Assembly (NCBI GenBank): GCA_023392635.1
Contig: JAEVYS010000113.1
Coordinates: forward strand, 1 to 34,121
Source of the DNA: Actinomycetes bacterium
GTDB taxonomy: Bacteria; Actinomycetota; Actinomycetes; Propionibacteriales; Propionibacteriaceae
DNA: 34,121 nt
Direction of reading: 5' to 3'
Shown here: positions 9,845 through 20,546 of the stretch, one piece after another
How the letters are laid out: every line of letters starts with the position of its first letter
Position numbering within the stretch: the stretch's first letter is position 1
Position numbers and translations under genes: made by a program
Notes under the pieces: generated by a model
What the model was told of the DNA's origin: nothing
Seen by the model: the letters and a program-made list of their open reading frames with translations, nothing else
Databases searched by the model: none

Positions 9845-10466
9845 TGCCGCGCTCGATGCCGAGGGTCGCGAGCAGGTCCTCGTGGAACTGGGTCCAGACC
9901 AGCTGGCACGACGCGCGGTCCGGCGCGTCCAGCCACTCGTTGCGGCCCTGGCGCACGCGCGCCAGCGCGGCCGCGTGCCGCTGGGCGTAGCCGTCGAAGC
10001 GGTCCAGCGCCCCCGCCAGGGTGGCGCCGAACTCGGCGAGCGCGTCGTCGCAGGACTCGAGGTCGACGAGGGCGGCGTCGTCCCACACGGGGTCGCTGTG
10101 GTCGTTGATGGCCGCGGGGTCGTAGAGCGTCGGGTGCAGCTGCCACTGGGTGCAGGCCCGACCGTGCGCGGCGTTGACGGGCAGGAACGCGGCATGCACC
10201 GCCCGGACGACGGCCCGCGACCCGGTGAGCTCGAGTTCGGCAGCGAGTTGGCGCTCGTTCTCCACCCGGCCGCGTTCGGTGATCGACCAGGTCTCGCCGA
10301 AGAAGTCGTACCGGGTGACCCACCCGTACGCCTGCGCGTCGAGCAGGTGCTCGCGCACCTCGGACGCATCCAGCCCGAACCGCTCGGCGACCGCAGCCAC
10401 CGACGGCGCGCCGAGCACCCGGACGCCGTGCAGCGCGAGCAGGGCCGGCTCGGATCGGTGGCTCAC
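9834..10466 (-). CDS. Winged-helix domain protein of unknown function
   Basis: A 210-aa protein. Residues 1-75 look like a winged helix-turn-helix: APSVAAVAERFGLDASEVREHLLDAQAYGWVTRYDF reads as helix-turn-recognition helix, followed by a wing ending in SITERGRVENERQLAAEL. The rest is mainly helical and resembles no domain I can name, with a motif WQLHPTLYDP and several Asp/Trp positions. The start is GTG at 10466, overlapping the TGA of the membrane-protein gene by 4 bp (GTGA), with AAGGA upstream. It is the last gene of a four-gene coupled operon. It may be a DNA-binding regulator, but the target is unknown. Confidence 0.7.
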   Translation of the reverse strand: MSHRSEPALLALHGVRVLGAPSVAAVAERFGLDASEVREHLLDAQAYGWVTRYDFFGETWSITERGRVENERQLAAELELTGSRAVVRAVHAAFLPVNAAHGRACTQWQLHPTLYDPAAINDHSDPVWDDAALVDLESCDDALAEFGATLAGALDRFDGYAQRHAAALARVRQGRNEWLDAPDRASCQLVWTQFHEDLLATLGIERGTDG

Positions 10467-10869
10467 TCCTTCGCCGTCTTCCTGGCCGGCGGGATCTTCC
10501 CGTCCCACGTCTCCTGCGGCGGGGGTGCGTCCTCGATCGGTGCCCGGCGGTGCAGGTAGGCAGCCACCGCGGTGAACGCGGCGACCGGCACGTACAGCAT
10601 GCCGACCGAGAGCACGGTGGCGCCGACGAACACCGCGAGCACGCCCGCCACGATCCAGGCGACCAGCGACTTGCGCCACGGCACCAGGGCCGGGATCGCC
10701 GCCACCAGCGCCGGCAGCCCGAACAGCAGCGTCCACGGACCGAGCAGCGCGACCATCGGCACCACGCCGTCCCCCACCGGGACGCTGGGCACGAAAGCGA
10801 GGAAGACCACCACGCAGATCCCGTACACGACGGCCCCCCACTGCCACAGGCGGGCCTGCCTGGCCACTG

Positions 10870-10873
<4 letters not shown>
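10463..10873 (-). CDS. Small membrane protein of unknown function
   Basis: A 136-aa protein with about four hydrophobic segments (roughly residues 13-30, 38-60, 68-86 and 88-108) and a hydrophilic, proline-rich cytoplasmic-type tail (PIEDAPPPQETWDGKIPPARK). I do not recognise a family. ATG at 10873 overlaps the helicase stop by 4 bp and its stop overlaps the next gene by 4 bp, so it is translated as part of the CPBP/SNF2 operon. No signal peptide beyond the first membrane segment and no catalytic motif is visible. Confidence 0.75.
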
Positions 10874-14087
<3,214 letters not shown>

Positions 14088-14091
<4 letters not shown>

Positions 14092-15074
14092 GGAGCGCGA
14101 CCGGCCCCCGCACTCCGGGCGACCTGCCGGGTGGCCAGCCAGAACAGCGCCGCGACGACGGCGGCCGCCGCAGCGCCCACCAGGCCCGCGGGGGCGGCGA
14201 TCAGCGGGTTCGGGTCCACGAGGACGATCAGGAAGATGCCGGCGAACCCGTTCACTGCGCCGTGCAGCACCGCCGGCGCCAGCAGGGACCCGGTGACCTG
14301 GCGTGCCCGCCACAGCAGGAACGACAGCGGGATGCACCAGGCGATCATGAAGAACGTGCCGATCCGGCCGTAGCTGCCGTAGTTGAAGCCCATCAGGATC
14401 AGGGGCGCGTGCCACAGTCCCCACAGGACCCCGGTGAGGACGTTGGCCCAGAACGACCCGAGCGGACGCAGTTCGTCGGCCAGCCAGCCGCGCCAGCCGT
14501 ACTCCTCACCGAACGCGAGCACCCCGTTGATCGTGAAGCCGGCCACCAGCGCGCCGAGCAGGGTGATGCCCAGCAGCGGCCACAGCGACGGCGTGGCGGC
14601 ACTCATCCTGGCCACCTGGTCGGCGTCCATGCTGGGCACGAGCAGAAGCGCGTTGGCGAGCAGGTCCTCCTGGCTGAACAGCACCCGTCCGGCCCCGTTG
14701 AGGTCGAGGCGATTGCCGGCCAGCCAGCTGAGGCCGACCATGGCCAGCAGCAGCGCCGTGATCACGCTCGCCGCGACCACGAGGAGCCGGGGCAGCGCGC
14801 GGCCGAACCGGCGGAACGTGCCGAGGATCAGCGGGCTGCGGTGGTCGAGGCGCTCGACCACCAGAGCAGCCACCAACGGCGCGGGCATGTACAGCAGCGC
14901 CACCACGATCGTGACGATGCTCAACCCCTGCCCGCCGCCCAGGTTGCGGTTGCCGGTGGCGTACAGGCCCGCGCCGACGAGGCAGACCCAGCCGAACGCC
15001 ATCAGGTAGAACAGCCCGACCCGGCCCCAGCGCACCGTCGGGCGTATCGCCGTCGGCTCCTCCCACTCACTCAC
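14088..15074 (-). CDS. CPBP family intramembrane metalloprotease
   Basis: A 328-aa polytopic membrane protein of the CAAX-protease/bacteriocin-processing (CPBP, Abi) family. The glutamate motif EEYGWRG is at residues 190-196, the second motif WGLWH at 218-222, and a third histidine lies in LHGAVNG (His271), together the expected metal-binding and catalytic set. About eight hydrophobic segments are present. The GTG start at 15074 has no ribosome-binding site; a TACGGT box ends 6 nt upstream, suggesting a leaderless transcript. It is the first gene of the operon leading into the SWIM-SNF2 helicase. The substrate is unknown; family members include immunity and abortive-infection proteins, but that role is only a possibility here. 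Confidence 0.9.
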
Positions 15075-15080
15075 GTGCCC

Positions 15081-15086
15081 ACCGTA
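15081..15086 (-). promoter_or_regulatory. -10 box for leaderless CPBP-operon transcript
   Basis: TACGGT on the minus strand, 6 nt before the GTG at 15074, in the 44-bp gap after nagA. This is the same geometry as at menF and the VOC gene. It separates the CPBP/SNF2 operon from the nag genes despite the shared strand. Confidence 0.5.
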
Positions 15087-15118
15087 GCCGCCGGCACGGA
15101 CGCGACCCGGACGCCACG

Positions 15119-16234
15119 TCAGAGCCAGGCGCCCCGATGCATCACCCGCGTGACCACGACCGCCGGGTCGAGGACGGCGAGGTCGGCCCGCGCGCCGGGA
15201 GCGATGCGCCCGACATCGCCCAGGCCCAGGTAGTCGGCGGGGATCGACGTGGCGGCGCGCACGGCGCGGGCGAGCGGGACGCCCGCCGCCACCGCATTGC
15301 GCACCCCGGCGTCCAGCGTGAGCGTCGAACCGGCGATGGTGTCGGTGCCGGCGATGCGGGCGATGCCTCCGCGGACCTCGACCGGCAGTTCGCCGAGCAC
15401 GTAGTCCCCGTCGCGTCCCCCCGCCGCGGCCATCGCGTCGGTGACCAGGACGACCCGCTCCGGGGCCGTCGCCGCGACGAAGGCCACGAGCTCCGGACGG
15501 ACGTGGACCCCGTCCATGATCAGTTCGAGGTACACCCGCGGGTCCTCCCACAGCGCCAGCACGGGACCCGGTTCCCGGTGCTTGAGCGGGGCCATCGCGT
15601 TGAACAGGTGGGTGGCGCCGGTCGCTCCGGCCGCGATCGCGGCCCGGCAGGTGTCGTAGTCGGCGTCGGTGTGCCCGATCGCAGCCACCACACCGCTGTC
15701 GACGAGCAACCGGATCGACTCCAGCGCGTCCGGACGCTCGGGCGCCACCGTCACCATGCGCACGGTGCCGCGGGCCGCCTCCAGCAGGTGCTCCACGTCG
15801 GCGGGCGACGGGTCGGCGAGCAGTTGCGGCGGGTGGGCGCCCTTGTACTTCAGGGCGAGCCAGGGTCCCTCGAGGTGGATCCCGGCGAGTTCACCGGCTT
15901 CCACGAGTCCGGCGAGGCACCGCACCTGGCGCTCGAGGTCGGGCAACGCCCCGGTGACCAGCGACGCGACCATCGTGGTCACGCCGTGCCGCCGGTGCGC
16001 GGCCAGCGCCTGCCGGACGGCGCCGGCGTCCTCGGTGACGAAGGACGCACCGCCGCCGCCGTGGCAGTGGACGTCGACGTACCCGGGGACCACCGTGCCG
16101 ACCACGTGCTCGTCGGCCACCCTCGGCGGGTCGCCGGCACCTGCCCCGACGATGCGCTCGCCGTCGACGTCGATCCAGCCGGCGACCGCGGTCTCTGCGT
16201 CCGGGAACAGCACCCGGTCGGCGGTGAGGAGCAT
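15119..16234 (-). CDS. nagA: N-acetylglucosamine-6-phosphate deacetylase
   Basis: Hydrolyses GlcNAc-6-phosphate to glucosamine-6-phosphate and acetate in the cytoplasm, supplying NagB. The 371-aa amidohydrolase has metal ligands His56 and His58 (VDVHCHGG), Glu122 (HLEGPW), His188 (AIGHTD) and His209 (ATHLFNAM), plus the catalytic Asp266 (LVTDAM). It ends with the returning beta strands PGARADLAVLDPAVVVTRVMHRG. The ATG at 16234 shares one base with the nagB stop (TGATG), so translation is coupled; GTG at 16237 is an alternative start. A longer reading upstream lies within nagB in another frame and is not real. Confidence 0.96.
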   Translation of the reverse strand: MLLTADRVLFPDAETAVAGWIDVDGERIVGAGAGDPPRVADEHVVGTVVPGYVDVHCHGGGGASFVTEDAGAVRQALAAHRRHGVTTMVASLVTGALPDLERQVRCLAGLVEAGELAGIHLEGPWLALKYKGAHPPQLLADPSPADVEHLLEAARGTVRMVTVAPERPDALESIRLLVDSGVVAAIGHTDADYDTCRAAIAAGATGATHLFNAMAPLKHREPGPVLALWEDPRVYLELIMDGVHVRPELVAFVAATAPERVVLVTDAMAAAGGRDGDYVLGELPVEVRGGIARIAGTDTIAGSTLTLDAGVRNAVAAGVPLARAVRAATSIPADYLGLGDVGRIAPGARADLAVLDPAVVVTRVMHRGAWL

Positions 16235-17025
16235 CACACGTCCAGTCGCTGCCAGTCGGGCAGGTTGGCGTAGGTCTCCTTGTAGTAGTCGGCCAGCGCC
16301 AGTTCGGACGCCGCCTCCTCGTCGACAACGATCGTCGCGTGCTGGTGCAGCTGGAGCACCGAGCCGGGGCACATCGCGGTGATGGGCCCCTCCACCACAC
16401 CGGCGACCGCGTGCGCCTTGCCGGCGCCGGTGGCCACCAGGATCACGTTGCGGGCATCCATGATGGTGCCCAGTCCCTGGGTGAGGCAGTGGCGCGGCAC
16501 GTCGTCGATCGAGTCGAAGAAGCGTGCGTTGTCCTTCCGCGTCCGCGCAGCGAGGGTCTTGATGCGGGTCCGCGACGACAGCGACGACGTCGGCTCGTTG
16601 AAGCCGATGTGGCCGTTGGAGCCGACGCCGAGGAACTGGATGTCAACGCCGCCGGCGGCCGTGATCGCGTCCTCGTAGGCTCGGCACGCGGCCGCGAGGT
16701 CCTGGGCGAAGCCGTCCGGTACGTGCACCCGCGCCGGATCGAGGTGCATCGGCTCGGTCACGGTCTTGCGGATGATCTCGTGGTAGCTCTGCGGGTGGCC
16801 CTCGGCGATGCCCACGTACTCGTCCAGCGCGAAGGCCGAGGCCTGCGACAGGTCGAGACCGCCGGCGTCCACCAGTCGCGCCAGCTCGGCGAACGTCTGC
16901 ACCGGCGAGGATCCCGTGGCCACGCCCAGGACGACGGACGGACCGATCGGCGCGGCGATACGGGCGGCCTTCGCCGCGGCGACTTCGCCGACCCGCTGGG
17001 CGTCGGAGGTGATGATGACTTCCAT
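16234..17025 (-). CDS. nagB: Glucosamine-6-phosphate deaminase
   Basis: Converts glucosamine-6-phosphate to fructose-6-phosphate and ammonia, feeding amino sugars into glycolysis. The protein is 263 aa (E. coli 266). Motifs: GVATGSSP (residues 34-41, phosphate loop), ALDEYVG with Asp68 (ring-opening base), and GVGSNGHIGFNEP with His139 and Glu144 of the catalytic relay. The relay position that is Asp in E. coli is Asn here, as in many Gram-positive enzymes. The upstream site is GAGAGAAG. It is followed directly by nagA and preceded by a long intergenic stem-loop separating it from the EIIC gene. Confidence 0.96.
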   Translation of the reverse strand: MEVIITSDAQRVGEVAAAKAARIAAPIGPSVVLGVATGSSPVQTFAELARLVDAGGLDLSQASAFALDEYVGIAEGHPQSYHEIIRKTVTEPMHLDPARVHVPDGFAQDLAAACRAYEDAITAAGGVDIQFLGVGSNGHIGFNEPTSSLSSRTRIKTLAARTRKDNARFFDSIDDVPRHCLTQGLGTIMDARNVILVATGAGKAHAVAGVVEGPITAMCPGSVLQLHQHATIVVDEEAASELALADYYKETYANLPDWQRLDV

Positions 17026-17043
17026 TTCTCTTCTCTCTCGATG

Positions 17044-17117
17044 CCCACCCCTGCCGACATGTCAGGACGTCGTCCGGCGTCGGCCGCACGCCGTCCTGGC
17101 ATGTCGCGGGGTGGGGT
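17044..17117 (-). other. Long intercistronic stem-loop between EIIC and nagB
   Basis: CGACATGTCAGGACG (17055-17069) pairs with CGTCCTGGCATGTCG (17092-17106) with one non-Watson-Crick position. The stem can be continued outward with a gap through CCACCCC and GGGGTGG. The 22-nt loop holds a small inner CGGC/GCCG stem. It may stabilise the upstream or attenuate the downstream message; there is no T-tract. Confidence 0.6.
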
Positions 17118-17128
17118 GTTGCGTTGTA

Positions 17129-18373
17129 CTACGCGGCGGTGGGATCGGCGGAGACGAGGCTCTCCTCGCCCTCCTCCTCCCGGCCCGGAGTCCTCAGGTT
17201 CCAGCGCCGGATCACGAACCGGAACAGGAAGTAGTAGACCACCGCGAACACCAGCCCGACCGGGATGATGATCCACGGGTTCTGGCCGATGTTCCAGTTC
17301 AGCAGGAAGTCGAACAGCCCCGCCGAGAACCCGAAGCCCATATGGACGCCCAGAGCGTTCGTGATGGCCAGCGAGAGGCCGGTGAGCACGGCGTGCGCGA
17401 TGTACAGCGGCCACGCCACGAACATGAACGCGAACTCGATGGGCTCGGTGACACCGGTCAGGAAAGACGTGAGCGCGACCGAGAACATGATGCCGCCGAC
17501 CGCCTTGCGGTTCTTCGGCTTCGCCTCCTGCCAGATCGCCAGGCACGCGGCCGGCAGGGCGAACATCATGATCGGGAAGAAGCCGCTCATGAAGGTGCCT
17601 GCGGTGGGGTCGTGGGCCAGGAAGCGGGCGATGTCTCCGTGGACGACCGTGCCGTCGGGCTTGGTGAAGTCGCCGAGGATGAACCACGGCGGGTTGTTCA
17701 GGATGTGGTGCAGGCCCAGCGGGATCAGGAGCCGGTTGAGGGTGCCGTACACGAAGCCGCCGATGATCACGTTGCCCGCCACCCAGTTGCCGACGGCGGT
17801 GAGGCCGCTGTTGAAGGCCGGGTAGATGAAGGACAGCACGACCGCTGCGACGATGCCGGCCACGGCGGTGATCATGGGCACGAACCGACGGCCACCGAAG
17901 AACGCCAGGTAGGGCGGCAGGGTGATCCGGTAGTAGCGCTGCCACAGCCAGCCCGAGATGAGGCCCATCAGGATGCCGCCGAGCACGCCGTAGTTGATCA
18001 GCGCCTGCTTCCCGCCCTCCGCGGGTGCACCGAGGATGTAGGGCGACATCGCATCTCCCACGCCCTTGAACACCAGGTAGCCGACGACCGCGGCCAGGGC
18101 GGTCGACCCGTCCGCCTTCCTCGCGATGCCGATGGCGACGCCGACAGCGAACAGCAGCGCCAGGTTGGCGAACAGGGCGTTGCCCGCGGCGCCGATGACG
18201 GCGGCGACGGGCCCCCAGCCGAGGCCGTCCTTGCCCAGCAGGTCGTCCTGGCCGAGCCGGAGCAGCAGCGCCGCGGCGGGCAGGGAGGCGATCGGCAGCA
18301 TCAGGCTGCGGCCGAACTTCTGGAGCGGAGCGAGGTTGAAGCGGCCGACGGCCGCCATTTCGTTACTGCTCAC
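17129..18373 (-). CDS. PTS transporter EIIC, probably N-acetylglucosamine-specific
   Basis: Membrane channel of a glucose/GlcNAc-family phosphotransferase system, without fused EIIB or EIIA domains. The 414-aa protein has about eight to ten hydrophobic segments, an N-terminus LQKFGRSLMLPIASLPAAALLLRLG typical of the family, NALFANLALLFAVGVAIG, and the conserved substrate-loop motif TGVTEPIEFAFMF. Separate EIIB and EIIA genes lie across the intergenic region at 19256-19932. Specificity for GlcNAc, like NagE2 of Streptomyces, is inferred from nagA, nagB and the DasR-like gene; glucose is the alternative. The GTG start at 18373 overlaps the gntR stop by 4 bp, with GGAAGGA upstream. Confidence 0.92.
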   Translation of the reverse strand: MSSNEMAAVGRFNLAPLQKFGRSLMLPIASLPAAALLLRLGQDDLLGKDGLGWGPVAAVIGAAGNALFANLALLFAVGVAIGIARKADGSTALAAVVGYLVFKGVGDAMSPYILGAPAEGGKQALINYGVLGGILMGLISGWLWQRYYRITLPPYLAFFGGRRFVPMITAVAGIVAAVVLSFIYPAFNSGLTAVGNWVAGNVIIGGFVYGTLNRLLIPLGLHHILNNPPWFILGDFTKPDGTVVHGDIARFLAHDPTAGTFMSGFFPIMMFALPAACLAIWQEAKPKNRKAVGGIMFSVALTSFLTGVTEPIEFAFMFVAWPLYIAHAVLTGLSLAITNALGVHMGFGFSAGLFDFLLNWNIGQNPWIIIPVGLVFAVVYYFLFRFVIRRWNLRTPGREEEGEESLVSADPTAA

Positions 18374-19134
18374 AAGGAGTTTCCTTCCGTTGATCGGGCC
18401 GGTGACAGGTCGTCACGGCCCAGTTCCATATGGACCTGGTACCGGTCCCCGCGGTAACGGGAGACCACGTACTCGATGGGACGCCCGCCGGCGGTGGACA
18501 CCCGCCGGAAGACGAGCAGCGGGGTGACCTGCGGAGCGGAGAGCTGGCGGGCGAGGTCGGCGTCCGCCACCTCCCCCCACAGGGTCTGCTCGGCGTGGTC
18601 GACCCACAGGCCGTACACGGTGCCGAGAATCTCGTAGAGCGAGCCGCCGGCGATGTCGCGCCGGTCCAGGCCGGGGAGCAGGTGGGCGGGGTACCAGCCG
18701 TCCTCGTGGGCGATCGGCTCGTCGTCGGCGAGGCGGATGCGCACCACGTGCCACGCCTGCACGCCGGGCTCGAGCCCCAGCCCCGCTGCCGCTTCGGCGG
18801 GGGGCTCGGCGAGGCTGACCGAGAGCAGTCGGGTGGACGGATTGCGCCCGCGGCGCCGCATGTCCTGGCTGAACGACGCCAGGTGCAGCCGGGTCTCCAG
18901 GCGGGGCCGGACGGCGAACGTGCCCAGACCGTGGGTGCGCTGCAGCAGCCCGTCGGCGACCAGGCCGTCGATCGCCTTGCGGACGGTCGCGCGGGACACC
19001 CCGTACGTGGCCATCAGCTCACGCTCGGACGGGATCGCCTGACCGGGGACGACCATGCCGATGAGCAGCTCGCGCAGCTGTTGGTGCTTGGGGCGTGGGC
19101 CCTCGACGATCGGCTCCGCCAGCGTCTTCGCCAT
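18370..19134 (-). CDS. GntR/HutC-family regulator, DasR/NagR-like
   Basis: A 254-aa transcription factor, the same length as Streptomyces DasR. The N-terminal winged helix (about 13-80) has PGQAIPSERELMATYGVSRATVRKAIDGL and GLLQRTHGLGTFAV. A C-terminal UTRA ligand domain follows, with YPAHLLPGLD, SLYEILGTVYGL, PLLVFRRVS and YVVSRYRGDRYQV. DasR/NagR proteins bind phosphorylated amino sugars, which release them from dre sites. Its own upstream region holds a close dre match at 19166-19181, so autoregulation together with control of both PTS arms is likely. It overlaps the EIIC gene by 4 bp. The ligand (GlcN-6-P or GlcNAc-6-P) is inferred. The upstream site is GAGGGA. Confidence 0.9.
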   Translation of the reverse strand: MAKTLAEPIVEGPRPKHQQLRELLIGMVVPGQAIPSERELMATYGVSRATVRKAIDGLVADGLLQRTHGLGTFAVRPRLETRLHLASFSQDMRRRGRNPSTRLLSVSLAEPPAEAAAGLGLEPGVQAWHVVRIRLADDEPIAHEDGWYPAHLLPGLDRRDIAGGSLYEILGTVYGLWVDHAEQTLWGEVADADLARQLSAPQVTPLLVFRRVSTAGGRPIEYVVSRYRGDRYQVHMELGRDDLSPARSTEGNSL

Positions 19135-19155
19135 GACTGAATCCCTCTACTCAAA

Positions 19156-19181
19156 ACTGGTGCGTACTGGTCCGTACCAGT
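19156..19181. promoter_or_regulatory. dre-like operator with an additional half-site
   Basis: ACTGGTCCGTACCAGT at 19166-19181 has perfect 6-bp arms and differs from the DasR dre consensus (ACTGGTCTAGACCAGT, recalled) only in the centre. A third ACTGGT half-site lies at 19156-19161, exactly 10 bp, one helical turn, upstream. It sits between the divergent gntR and EIIB starts, so it can control both directions. Confidence 0.85.
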
Positions 19182-19196
19182 TGGCAGGAATCATGC

Positions 19197-19202
19197 TATG
19201 GT
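19197..19202 (+). promoter_or_regulatory. Extended -10 box for EIIB-EIIA-HAD transcript
   Basis: TATGGT preceded by TGC makes an extended -10 (TGNTATGGT). The -35 position at a 17-bp spacing falls inside the dre-like palindrome (GTACCA), so a bound regulator would block RNA polymerase. The leader would be about 48 nt, with GAGGAG ahead of the EIIB ATG. Confidence 0.5.
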
Positions 19203-19255
19203 TCTGCGCAGGCTGTCAAGCAGGGCCGACGAGGGCCCCCCACACGAGGAGTGAC

Positions 19256-19486
19256 ATGAGCAAGGCAGAGCAGATCCTGGCCGGCCTCGGCGGCGCGGCG
19301 AACATCGTCGAGATCGAGGCGTGCATCACCCGCCTGCGCACCGAGGTGAAGGACGCCTCGCTGGTCGACGCCAACGCCCTCAAGGCCGCCGGCGCCCACG
19401 GCGTGATCGCGGCCGGGACGGTCGTCCAGGTGGTCGTCGGCCCGGAGGCCGACAACCTGGCCGAAGACATCGAAGACCTGATGTGA
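19256..19486 (+). CDS. PTS EIIB component, glucose/GlcNAc family
   Basis: A 76-aa stand-alone EIIB that carries phosphate on a cysteine and passes it to the sugar bound by EIIC. The active site is Cys23 in IEACITRLR, the exact family signature, followed by the expected GVIAAGTVVQVVVGPEADNL fold. Length matches the isolated IIB-Glc domain and the separate NagF of Streptomyces. I chose the ATG at 19256 (MSKAEQ) with GAGGAG upstream; an extension to 19055 runs antisense through gntR. The stop shares one base with the EIIA start (TGATG). Its partner EIIC is on the opposite strand, so the PTS is assembled from two divergent transcripts. Confidence 0.93.
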   Translation: MSKAEQILAGLGGAANIVEIEACITRLRTEVKDASLVDANALKAAGAHGVIAAGTVVQVVVGPEADNLAEDIEDLM

Positions 19487-19932
19487 TGCAGGTCCTCTCC
19501 CCCTGCCCCGGCCGGGCGTTCCCGATCGCGCAGGTCAGCGACCCGGTCTTCGCCGCCGAGATGGTCGGCCCCGGAGTGGCGATCGAGCCCGCCGCCGAAC
19601 CGACCACCGTGGTCGCGCCGGTGGCCGGCACCATCCTCAAGCTCCACCCGCACGCGTTCGCGATGCTCACGCCCGACGGCGTCGGGGTGCTGGTGCATCT
19701 CGGCATCGACACCGTGAAGCTGGACGGCGCCGGGTTCGAGGTTCTGGCGACCGAGGGGGCGAGCGTCGAGGCCGGCGCAGACATGGTCTGGTGGAATCCC
19801 GCCGCGATCACCGGCGAGGGCATCAGCACCACGGTGATGGTCGTCGCGCTCGACCGTCCGGCCGGTTCGCTGGCCGGCGTGGCGAGCGGGACAGTCGCTA
19901 CCGGGGACCGGCTGTTCGACCTCGATGCCTGA
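19486..19932 (+). CDS. PTS EIIA component, glucose family (Crr-like)
   Basis: A 148-aa stand-alone EIIA of the Glc family, which takes phosphate from HPr and gives it to EIIB. The active-site His71 lies in VGVLVHLGIDTVKLDG, and the supporting histidine is in LKLHPHAFAM (His54 or His56). The early PVAGTILKL and late GDRLFDLDA segments fit the family. ATG at 19486 overlaps the EIIB stop (TGATG). It may also serve other sugars, as Crr does in actinobacteria; this cannot be told from the window. Its end overlaps the HAD gene by 8 bp. Confidence 0.93.
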   Translation: MQVLSPCPGRAFPIAQVSDPVFAAEMVGPGVAIEPAAEPTTVVAPVAGTILKLHPHAFAMLTPDGVGVLVHLGIDTVKLDGAGFEVLATEGASVEAGADMVWWNPAAITGEGISTTVMVVALDRPAGSLAGVASGTVATGDRLFDLDA

Positions 19933-20545
19933 GCGGGTCGCGGCCCTCCTGCTCGACCTCGACGGCACCCTCGTCGACTCCGAGGGCTTCCACCGGCAGG
20001 TCTTCCGCAACTGGTTCGCCGCCCGGGGCTGGAGCGTCGACGAGGAGGTGCTGGCCGGCTTCACCGGGCGCCGCGCCGACGACGTGCTCGCCGGGGAGCC
20101 GGGGCCGTGGGCCGGTGAGGACGTGGCGGGCATGACCGAGGAACTGCTCGGCCACATGGCCTCGCTCCCTCGACCACGGCTTGCGCCGGGCGCCGTCGAA
20201 CTCGTCCTGGAGTGCCCCGTCCCGCTCGCGCTGGTCACCTCGGCGAACACCGGCTGGGCACGCCGGTGCCTCGGCGAGTTGCTCGACCGGTTCGCCGTCG
20301 TGGTCACCAGGGACGAGGTGGACAACGGCAAACCGCACCCCGAGCCCTATGCGTTGGCCATCCGGACCCTCGGTGTCGAGCCTGCCGCCTGTGTCGCGGT
20401 CGAGGACGCGCCGGCGGGTGTCGCGTCCGCGCTCGCCGCCGGCGTGGGCACGGTGGTCGCGGTCAGCGGGACCTTCACTGCTGCGCAGCTGGCCGCGGCC
20501 CACGTGGTCGTGACCGGGCTCGGCGAGGTCAGGTCGCTGCTGTAG
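19925..20545 (+). CDS. HAD-superfamily (subfamily IA) phosphatase
   Basis: A 206-aa hydrolase, probably acting on a sugar phosphate. All four HAD motifs are visible: DLDGT with the nucleophile Asp11 and acid Asp13, the Thr/Ser motif LVTSAN, the lysine motif DNGKPHPEPY, and VEDAPAG. A helical cap lies between motifs I and II (about residues 20-85). It is the third gene of the plus-strand arm, overlapping EIIA by 8 bp, so it is probably induced with GlcNAc uptake. A role in removing excess sugar phosphate is inference. It ends one base from the convergent ABC permease stop. Confidence 0.85.
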   Translation: MPERVAALLLDLDGTLVDSEGFHRQVFRNWFAARGWSVDEEVLAGFTGRRADDVLAGEPGPWAGEDVAGMTEELLGHMASLPRPRLAPGAVELVLECPVPLALVTSANTGWARRCLGELLDRFAVVVTRDEVDNGKPHPEPYALAIRTLGVEPAACVAVEDAPAGVASALAAGVGTVVAVSGTFTAAQLAAAHVVVTGLGEVRSLL

Positions 20546-20546
20546 C

